DNA of 64,000 nt from Paraburkholderia agricolaris (GTDB lineage: Bacteria > Pseudomonadota > Gammaproteobacteria > Burkholderiales > Burkholderiaceae): NCBI RefSeq assembly GCF_009455635.1, contig NZ_QPER01000001.1, positions 2,480,001-2,544,000 of the forward strand, in the 5' to 3' direction. How positions within the stretch are numbered: position 1 is the stretch's first letter; each line of letters opens with the position of its first letter. Below are positions 56,303-64,000 of the stretch, piece by piece. The position numbers were made by a program, and so were the translations under genes. Below the pieces are notes generated by a model, which saw only the letters and a list, made by a program, of their open reading frames with translations, was not told the DNA's origin and made no database searches.

Positions 56303-56731
56303 ATGAGCCTACTCGACACTATCGGTTCCCTGGTTGGTAAATCGCCGGAAGGCGGTGGCCAGCAGGCCCTCGTTTCAGCCGCGCTGGAATTCGTCAACAA
56401 TCAGCCGGGCGGCCTGAACGGCCTGATCAGCAGCTTCGAGGAAAAGGGCCTCGGCGACGTCGTTTCGTCGTGGGTCAGCAACGGCGAGAACCAGGCGATC
56501 TCGCCCGACGCACTGCACAGCGTGCTTGGGTCGGACGTCGTTACCAATCTCGCGGCGAAGGCCGGCGTGCAACCGGAGCAGGTCACCGGCCTGCTGTCGC
56601 AGATTCTGCCGCACGTCGTCAACGCGGCGACGCCCGACGGTGAAGTCCCCGCCGAAGGCAAACTGAATTCGACGACCGTGCTGGGCGCGCTCGGCGGCCT
56701 GTCGGCGCTGTTCGGCAAGGGCAACGCGTAA
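56303..56731 (+). CDS. YidB-type DUF937 protein
   Basis: 142 residues from MSLLDTIGSLVGKSPEGGG after GAGAG. Family features are the repeated alternating helices, Gly-rich turns and ISPDALHSVLGSDVVTNLAAKAGV. The C-terminal part ends ALGGLSALFGKGNA. The family is common in proteobacteria but its function is unknown to me. It is read after the HhH-protein gene on the same strand, with 176 bases between. Confidence 0.85.
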   Translation: MSLLDTIGSLVGKSPEGGGQQALVSAALEFVNNQPGGLNGLISSFEEKGLGDVVSSWVSNGENQAISPDALHSVLGSDVVTNLAAKAGVQPEQVTGLLSQILPHVVNAATPDGEVPAEGKLNSTTVLGALGGLSALFGKGNA

Positions 56732-56784
56732 GCAGCGTCGTCCTGTTACTGCCCGATAGCAGACAAAAACAGGCAAAAAAAAAA

Positions 56785-56815
56785 CGGCAACGAAGTTACC
56801 TTCGTTGCCGTTTTT
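56785..56815. terminator. Bidirectional terminator between yidB-type gene and clpB
   Basis: CGGCAACGAAG pairs perfectly with CTTCGTTGCCG around TTAC; A-runs precede and T-runs follow, so both strands have a U-tract. Confidence 0.93.
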
Positions 56816-56928
56816 CAGCTTTGGCCGGAACGGCCCAATCTCTGCCGTTCCGTGCGCAGCCGAGCGCGCTTCGCCTGGTTCACTGCTTAATGCACGAGTT
56901 GGCGCACGAGTTGGCGCATTCGCACCAC

Positions 56929-59526
<2,598 letters not shown>

Positions 59527-59554
59527 CAAGAGACCTCCAATTTCGATTACCACC

Positions 59555-59584
59555 AAATTGAGGCGTTTTACGCAGGTTTCAAGC
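59555..59584 (-). promoter_or_regulatory. Sigma-32 (heat-shock) promoter of clpB
   Basis: On the minus strand GCTTGAAA (59577-59584) and CCTCAATTT (59555-59563) are separated by 13 bases, matching the heat-shock pattern CTTGAAA-N13-CCCCAT-like. Confidence 0.75.
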
Positions 59585-59645
59585 GCTTTTTTGCAACCAG
59601 CAGCAACTATTTAACATTTGACGCGCGAGAACTTGCTGACCGGTT

Positions 59646-60143
59646 TCAGGTGAGCGGCGCCGCGTCGCCGGCAGACGCGGCCGGCACGATCGGGATCACC
59701 GTGCTTAAGCCCAGCAGGGCGGCGAGCGGTCCACGCGGTCCTGCGACTTCGCCAATGGTATGACGGTCGAGCTCGGCGAGGAATGCGTTGCGTGCGGCTT
59801 CGAGCGCGGCGCGCAAACGGCAGTGCGGTGTAATCACGCAACCCCGGCGCTCGCCATGCTGATCGGGGAAGCAGTTGACCAGCGCGAAGTCGCTTTCCGT
59901 GACCCGTACGATCTCGCCCACGGTCAATGCGCTGGTTCGTTCGGCAAGACGCAGGCCGCCGTTGCGCCCGCGCACGGTCTCGACCCAGCCGAGTTCGCCG
60001 AGTTGCTGAACTACCTTCATCAGATGGTTTTTGGAGATCCCGTACGCGTCCGAGATGTCCTGGATGGTCGATAAGCCATCGCCGCGGACAGTCAGGTACA
60101 GCAGGACGCGCAATGAGTAATCCGTATAGTCGGTCAGTCTCAT
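59646..60143 (-). CDS. nsrR: Rrf2-family regulator, NsrR type
   Basis: 165 residues from MRLTDYTDYSLRVLLYL. The winged helix (ISDAYGISKNHLMKVVQQLGELGWVETVRGRNGGLRL, in part GISKNHLMKVVQQL and GRNGGLRL) and three Cys (91, 102, 108) for a [2Fe-2S] or [4Fe-4S] cluster are present, which fit NsrR rather than IscR. NsrR senses nitric oxide. It faces a truncated hemoglobin gene across 305 bases; such pairs detoxify NO. A longer upstream start at 60158 has no ribosome site. Confidence 0.85.
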   Translation of the reverse strand: MRLTDYTDYSLRVLLYLTVRGDGLSTIQDISDAYGISKNHLMKVVQQLGELGWVETVRGRNGGLRLAERTSALTVGEIVRVTESDFALVNCFPDQHGERRGCVITPHCRLRAALEAARNAFLAELDRHTIGEVAGPRGPLAALLGLSTVIPIVPAASAGDAAPLT

Positions 60144-60312
60144 AAGTGCAGATGTCACGATAAGCGCAAGTCGCGATCCTCGGGATAACCGCGTCGATGC
60201 GAGGGTTGCCGGTGGCCACCGCTTCGCCTTAAGATGCAGGCGCTACGCATATTTTATGATTGTGCGCTGAACAGTCGGTGTTGATCTCTCGGCAGTAATG
60301 GTAGCGTTTCCT

Positions 60313-60329
60313 GCATAGGCCATTTATGC
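60313..60329. promoter_or_regulatory. Candidate NsrR operator
   Basis: GCATA and TATGC are perfectly complementary with 7 bases between. It lies upstream of the globin gene. The spacing is like that of Rrf2-type sites but the match to a known NsrR consensus is not exact. Confidence 0.35.
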
Positions 60330-60424
60330 GAAAAGCGGGTTGTTCGTGGCCTACTTCCTTTCGTTGGGACGCGGTTTGAGGTCATTCCTGGCAGTCTGTG
60401 GCGCCGCGTGGCGATTCATCATAA

Positions 60425-60437
60425 ATAATCGCATTAT
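60425..60437. promoter_or_regulatory. Dyad at the globin gene start
   Basis: ATAAT and ATTAT flank CGC, 11 bases before the globin ATG. It could be an operator or part of a -10 region. Confidence 0.3.
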
Positions 60438-60448
60438 CTGGAATTTGC

Positions 60449-60997
60449 ATGAACCCGTCATTCCCTGCCGCACCGGCTGTCGAACGCGCCGCCGAACCTA
60501 CCGAAGCGAATGTTCGCGAGCTCGTCTACGGCTTCTATGACCGGGTGCGCGCCGATCCGCTGCTGGGCCCTGTGTTCGACGCCACGCTTGCGGGCCGTTG
60601 GGACGACCACTTGCCCAAAATGTGCACGTTCTGGGGCAGTCTCGTGCTCGGCGCAAAGCAATACCGCGGCAATGTGCAGCAGGCGCACCAGCCGCTCGAG
60701 GGCGTCGAGCCACAGCATTTCAGCCGCTGGCTGTATCTGTTTCTGGATACGGTGGAGTCGCGCTATCAGCCGGCGGCGGCGGTCCGTTTCATGGAACCGG
60801 CGCTGCGGATCGCGCAGAGTTTGCAGTTGAGCCGCTTCGGCTGGGATTACAAGATTCCGGCGGAACAACAGGCTTTGCTGGAGCGCGTCGCGCCAAAGCG
60901 GCGTCCGCACGACAACGAACATGCCGCAGCCGTTTCGACGCGACCGCCCGGTGAACCGTTTCCGACGCGGATCGTCGGGAAAGCCAAAGACGATTGA
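60449..60997 (+). CDS. Group III truncated hemoglobin
   Basis: 182 residues. Globin landmarks are VRELVYGFYDRVRADPLLGPVFD (in part), KMCTFWGSLVLGAKQYRGN, QAHQPL and PQHFSRWLYLF with the proximal His, which fit the trHbIII (Ctb-like) group. The C-terminal 40 residues (KRRPHDNEHAAAVST...) form an unusual extension. It probably binds and converts NO or oxygen in the cytoplasm and is likely controlled by the divergent NsrR-type regulator. Confidence 0.85.
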   Translation: MNPSFPAAPAVERAAEPTEANVRELVYGFYDRVRADPLLGPVFDATLAGRWDDHLPKMCTFWGSLVLGAKQYRGNVQQAHQPLEGVEPQHFSRWLYLFLDTVESRYQPAAAVRFMEPALRIAQSLQLSRFGWDYKIPAEQQALLERVAPKRRPHDNEHAAAVSTRPPGEPFPTRIVGKAKDD

Positions 60998-61032
60998 CGC
61001 GGGCGCTTCAAAAAGCACCGGCTCCAATCCCG

Positions 61033-61509
61033 CTAGTCCGCGTCCTGGTTCCCCGATTCGATACCCCATCTGGCCAGCGCCGCGTCGTCGGTAACACGGG
61101 CGTCGACCCAGCGCTCGCCTGCTTCGGTCTTCTCTTTCTTCCAGAACGGCGCCTGGGTCTTCAGGTAGTCCATCACGAACTCACATGACGCGAAGGCGTC
61201 GCCCCGATGGGCGGCGGTGGTCGCCACCAGCACGATCTGGTCAAGCGGATAAAGCTTGCCGACCCGATGCACGATCAGCACCTCGATCCCCGGCCAACGC
61301 TCGCGCGCACTCACCACGATCGCTTCCAGCGACTTCTCCGTCATGCCCGGATAGTGCTCGAGTTCCATGGTTTCGACCGCGCTGCCGTCGTTCAGATCGC
61401 GCACGGTGCCGACAAAACAGGCCACTGCGCCGATCTTCGGATTACGCGCGCGCAACGCGGCGACCTCGGCGGTGAGGTCGAAGTCTTCCGTCTGGACACG
61501 AACGGGCAT
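61033..61509 (-). CDS. moaE: Molybdopterin synthase catalytic subunit MoaE
   Basis: 158 residues from MPVRVQTEDFDLTAEVAAL. Landmarks are VACFVGTVRDLNDGS, LEHYPGMTEKSLEAI, VLIVHRVGKLYPLDQIV, FASCEFVMDYLKTQAPFWKKE with the catalytic Lys pair. With MoaD it adds two sulfurs to precursor Z. It follows moaD on the same strand, 84 bases on. Confidence 0.95.
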   Translation of the reverse strand: MPVRVQTEDFDLTAEVAALRARNPKIGAVACFVGTVRDLNDGSAVETMELEHYPGMTEKSLEAIVVSARERWPGIEVLIVHRVGKLYPLDQIVLVATTAAHRGDAFASCEFVMDYLKTQAPFWKKEKTEAGERWVDARVTDDAALARWGIESGNQDAD

Positions 61510-61593
61510 CTCTGGCTCCTGTGCGGCCTGGCGAGGCCTGGGTGACGCTTAGCGGGTCAGCCAAGCGTGGTTTCTGGCGGTCACCCGTGCTGA

Positions 61594-61851
61594 TCAACCG
61601 CCGGTGACGGGCGGAAAGAACGCGACTTCGCAATTTTCGGTGATGCGCGTGCCGGCATCGGTCATGACGTGATTGCAGGCCATGCGCAGCGCGCGGCCCT
61701 CGGCAAGGGTGTCTGCCCAGATGCCGCCGCGGGCGCGCAACCAGCCGCGCACGTCGCCGACGGTCGCAATGCCGTCAGGTACATCGACCGTTTCGTCCGC
61801 GGTTTCGAGTGCTTCGCGCACACTTGCAAAATATCGGAGTTGAATCTTCAT
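61594..61851 (-). CDS. moaD: Molybdopterin synthase sulfur carrier MoaD
   Basis: 85 residues from MKIQLRYFASVREALETADE, ending FFPPVTGG; the C-terminal Gly-Gly is thiocarboxylated to carry sulfur. It has a ubiquitin-like fold. Earlier in-frame starts (to 62319) run through the moeA gene in another frame and were rejected. It lies between moeA and moaE. Confidence 0.93.
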   Translation of the reverse strand: MKIQLRYFASVREALETADETVDVPDGIATVGDVRGWLRARGGIWADTLAEGRALRMACNHVMTDAGTRITENCEVAFFPPVTGG

Positions 61852-61877
61852 CGGGACACCGCCGGCGATTGCCGGCC

Positions 61878-63152
61878 TCAGTTCAGCAATTCGGAAAAGG
61901 GGATGAAACGCACGGTCTCGCCAACACTGATTGCATGGTTGGGCGGATTGTCGATCAGGCCGTCGCCCCATACCGTCGATGTCAATACCGCCGAGCTCTG
62001 ATTCGGAAACAGATCGAGGCCGCCGGCCGCATTGACGCGCGCGCGCAGGAATTCGTTGCGGCGATCGGCCTTCTTCTGGGCGAAATCGGCGCGCAGCGAC
62101 AGCACGCGCGGCGCCACCGTCCGCATGCCCGCAAGCAGCAGGACAAACGGGCGAACGAACAGCAAAAAGGTCGCGAAACTGGAGACTGGATTGCCCGGCA
62201 GGCCAATGAAGAAGGTTTCGGCCGATGCTGCCGCGTCGGCGTCTTTGTCTGTCTGCTGGGCAGACCGGCGCACAGCGCCGAACGCGAGCGGCTTGCCCGG
62301 CTTCATCGCGATCTGCCACATAGACAGGCGCCCTTCCGCCTCGACTGCCGGCTTGACGTGATCCTCCTCGCCTACCGACACGCCGCCGCAGGTGAGGATC
62401 AGATCGTGCGCCTGGGCGGCTTCGCGCAGCGTTGTGCGGGTGGCGTCGAGCTTGTCGGGGACGATGCCGTAGTCGGTAACTTCACAACCCAGGTTTTCCA
62501 GCAAGCCGCGCAGCGTGAAACGATTCGAGTTGTAGATCGCGCCGGGTTTCAGCGGCTCGCCTGGCATGGTCAGTTCGTCGCCGGTGAAAAATACGGCGAC
62601 TTTCACACGGCGGCGCACCTGCAACTCAGCGCAGCCGACTGAGGCGGCGAGTCCCAATGCCTGCGGCGTCAGGCGCGTGCCCGCCGGCAGGATGATCGAA
62701 CCGTTGCGGATGTCCGCGCCTTGAGCGGTGATCCATTCGCCGGGTGCCGGGCTGTGGAGCAAAGTGACTTCGTTGCCGTCTGTTTCGGTTTGCTCCTGCA
62801 TCACGATGGCGTCGGCGCCGCGCGGCACGGTGGCGCCTGTGAAGATGCGGGCTGCCGTGCCTGGTTTTAATGGCTCAGGCGCGTGGCCGGCTGGAATGCG
62901 TTGCGAAATGGGCAAACGGCGGTTGCCATCCGCTGTTGTCAGATCCTCAGTGCGGATCGCGTAGCCGTCCATTGAACTGGTGTTCATTGGCGGGACGTCG
63001 AGCGGCGAAATGACGTCCGCCGAAAGCACGCGGTTGAGCGCTTCCAGCGTGGGGATCGATTCGGTGCCGGTGATTGGGGTCGCTGCGCTGAGCAAGGTCG
63101 CCAACGCTTCGGCAGTGGAAAGCATCGGAGCGCGGGGCGTTGGGGTGGACAT
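61878..63152 (-). CDS. moeA: Molybdopterin molybdenumtransferase MoeA
   Basis: 424 residues. Landmarks are VPPMNTSSMDGYAIR, RIFTGATVPRGADAIVMQEQ, GVSVGEEDHVKPAVE (catalytic acidic loop) and LPGNPVSSFATFLLFVRP. It inserts molybdate into adenylated molybdopterin. It is the second gene of thrC-moeA-moaD-moaE, separated from thrC by the repeat-rich 430 bases at 63153. Confidence 0.95.
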   Translation of the reverse strand: MSTPTPRAPMLSTAEALATLLSAATPITGTESIPTLEALNRVLSADVISPLDVPPMNTSSMDGYAIRTEDLTTADGNRRLPISQRIPAGHAPEPLKPGTAARIFTGATVPRGADAIVMQEQTETDGNEVTLLHSPAPGEWITAQGADIRNGSIILPAGTRLTPQALGLAASVGCAELQVRRRVKVAVFFTGDELTMPGEPLKPGAIYNSNRFTLRGLLENLGCEVTDYGIVPDKLDATRTTLREAAQAHDLILTCGGVSVGEEDHVKPAVEAEGRLSMWQIAMKPGKPLAFGAVRRSAQQTDKDADAAASAETFFIGLPGNPVSSFATFLLFVRPFVLLLAGMRTVAPRVLSLRADFAQKKADRRNEFLRARVNAAGGLDLFPNQSSAVLTSTVWGDGLIDNPPNHAISVGETVRFIPFSELLN

Positions 63153-63313
63153 CTTTCTGATCTCGAAGCCGCTGGGTGAAAGGAATATTGTAGCGGTAGG
63201 AGGGGCCGGCGGTGGCGGCCTGGTGTTATGGTGGTTTTTTTGCCTTTCGGCGAGGGTGCTTCTTTTGGCTGGCTTCCTTTGGCCTTTCCTTGCTTTGGTA
63301 GTGGTCTATTAGT

Positions 63314-63480
63314 GTTGCCCCTGTGCGGGGCGGCACCTACTTTTCTTTGCCTGCCGCAAAGAAAAGTAGGCAAAAGAAAGCGGCTCAAACCGCTAATTCT
63401 TAAGCGGGTCCCCCGCGCAGCCACGGTAGTGGTGCATCTGGAATCTGTGTTCTCGCACATTCCGCGTTAGTGACAAGGCA
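63314..63480. repeat. Paraburkholderia-type intergenic hairpin element
   Basis: Three hairpins stand close together: GCCCC-TGTGC-GGGGC (63317-63331), a perfect 14-base-pair CCTACTTTTCTTTG/CAAAGAAAAGTAGG (63336-63370, 7-base loop) and AGCGG/CCGCT (63379-63394). I recall near-identical elements scattered between genes in Paraburkholderia genomes; there is only one copy in this window. Confidence 0.65.
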
Positions 63481-63542
63481 GTCATACCTCCGGCGGCGCT
63501 GCGCGCGCCGTGGCGGTACTTCTTGAAGCCGGTTTTCGCTTC

Positions 63543-63573
63543 GCGTTGAGCGCGACTCCGTCGCGCTCAACGC
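63543..63573. repeat. 14-base-pair hairpin with 3-base loop after thrC
   Basis: GCGTTGAGCGCGAC pairs perfectly with GTCGCGCTCAACGC. It lies 10 bases after the thrC stop on the transcribed strand but has no U-tract; it may protect the mRNA end or be part of the repeat element. Confidence 0.7.
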
Positions 63574-63582
63574 TCGCTGGTG

Positions 63583-64000
63583 TTACTTGCCGGTGTTTGC
63601 CGCGATGAAGTCTTTTACGCGTTGCGCGTCCGCCGGCAATACCTCGAATCGCTGCGGTAGCGATTCCAGACCCGAAAATGCGGCTGGGCGCTCCGGTTCG
63701 CGCAGCAATGCCTCGCGGATCGTTTCGCCAAACTTGATCGGCTGCGCCGTCTCCAGCACGATCATCGGGATGCCCGCCTGCAAATGCTCGCGCGCTACCT
63801 TCAGGCCGTCTGCCGTGTGCGTGTCGATCATCGTGTCGTAGCGCTCGAAAACGTCGCGGATCGCGTCCACGCGGTCCTCGTGGCTGCTGCGGCCCGATAC
63901 GAATCCAAACTCCTTCACGCGCGCAAAATCGCCGCTCGCCGCCAGGTCGAAACCGCCCTTCTCTTCGACGTCGCGGAACAATTGCAGCACGCGCGCCGGG
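63583..64000 (-). CDS. thrC: Threonine synthase, C-terminal part (runs off window)
   Basis: The last 139 residues, read from the window edge: PGARVLQLFRDVEEKGGFDL..., then FARVKEFGFVSGRSSHEDRVDAIRDVF (in part), DTHTADGLKVAREHL and IVLETAQPIKFGETI, a close match to the C-terminal domain of class I threonine synthases of about 480 residues. It ends FIAANTGK. It makes threonine from phosphohomoserine with PLP; the PLP Lys and N-terminal domain are outside the window. Confidence 0.93.
   Translation of the reverse strand, partial: PARVLQLFRDVEEKGGFDLAASGDFARVKEFGFVSGRSSHEDRVDAIRDVFERYDTMIDTHTADGLKVAREHLQAGIPMIVLETAQPIKFGETIREALLREPERPAAFSGLESLPQRFEVLPADAQRVKDFIAANTGK

Larger units (their letters stand above)
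60144..60448. other. nsrR-globin intergenic region with candidate operators
   Basis: 305 bases between divergent genes, AT-richer than the average. Two dyads stand out: GCATA-N7-TATGC (60313-60329) and ATAAT-N3-ATTAT (60425-60437). Another AT-rich stretch with gcatattttatgat lies at 60248-60261. No coding frame is supported. Confidence 0.5.
63153..63582. other. Repeat-bearing region between thrC and moeA
   Basis: 430 bases between same-strand genes. The right part is hairpin-rich (63314-63480, 63543-63573) and the left part (63180-63310) is G/T-rich on the plus strand. An 80-codon frame at 63228-63470 crosses the hairpins and is considered spurious. Confidence 0.6.

Noticed and set aside
63228..63470. 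An 80-codon frame between thrC and moeA
   Set aside because: It spans the hairpin element; its sequence is set by the repeat, and no ribosome site precedes it.

Overview
The window is a GC-rich (low-to-mid 60s percent by eye) chromosomal segment from a betaproteobacterium, almost certainly Burkholderiaceae and most likely Paraburkholderia or a close relative. Reasons: an adjacent phaC-phaA-phaB-phaR cluster with a phaC promoter resembling that of Cupriavidus necator; a BktB-type thiolase; the surE-pcm-nlpD-rpoS and thrC-moeA-moaD-moaE arrangements; and a hairpin-rich intergenic repeat of a kind common in Paraburkholderia. It is core chromosome. I saw no rRNA, tRNA, insertion sequence, prophage, CRISPR array or conjugation gene.

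Layout. 1-12 kb: the N-terminal part of an AsmA-family protein, a FetAB-type ABC exporter, a secreted protein, an MDR oxidoreductase divergent from a LysR regulator, a non-homologous end-joining pair (ku, ligD) with a small hydrophilic protein, a cytochrome P450, and serB. 12-20 kb: two small membrane-protein genes (one of only 40 codons), metC, a secreted protein, bktB, kdgK, rimO and dusC; a decayed copy of the rimO 5' end lies just upstream of dusC. 20-25.3 kb: polyhydroxyalkanoate synthesis (phaR, phaB, phaA, phaC). 25.6-35 kb: pgeF and rluD, divergent bamD, rlmD, a PolB-like exonuclease, and the surE-pcm-nlpD-rpoS operon. 35-41 kb: a quinone oxidoreductase, a NitT/TauT-type ABC importer preceded by a CaiB-type CoA-transferase. 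41-47 kb: dnaX-ybaB-recR, the 4.5S SRP RNA gene, trxA and rho. 47-56.7 kb: MerR-MFS, mtfA, rpmE2, a GT39-type glycosyltransferase with a MATE exporter, a carboxymuconolactone decarboxylase-family gene overlapped by its MerR regulator, a secreted helix-hairpin-helix protein, and a YidB-type gene. 56.9-64 kb: clpB with a heat-shock promoter, an NsrR-type regulator divergent from a truncated hemoglobin, then moaE, moaD, moeA and the C-terminal part of thrC.

How the genes work together. PhaA condenses acetyl-CoA, PhaB reduces the product, PhaC polymerises it and PhaR senses the granule; BktB nearby could supply longer 3-ketoacyl-CoAs. Ku and LigD form a complete two-component end-joining system. 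The surE-rpoS operon, clpB, pcm and the nsrR/globin pair form a stress-survival theme. The moa/moe genes build molybdopterin.

I see no wholly new defence or mobile system. The observations most worth following are the partial rimO duplication bracketing dusC, the tiny membrane-protein gene, the expanding Asp-Glu-His tail on RluD, the long N-terminal extension on Pcm, the CoA-transferase/ABC-importer unit, and the near-leaderless MerR promoter.
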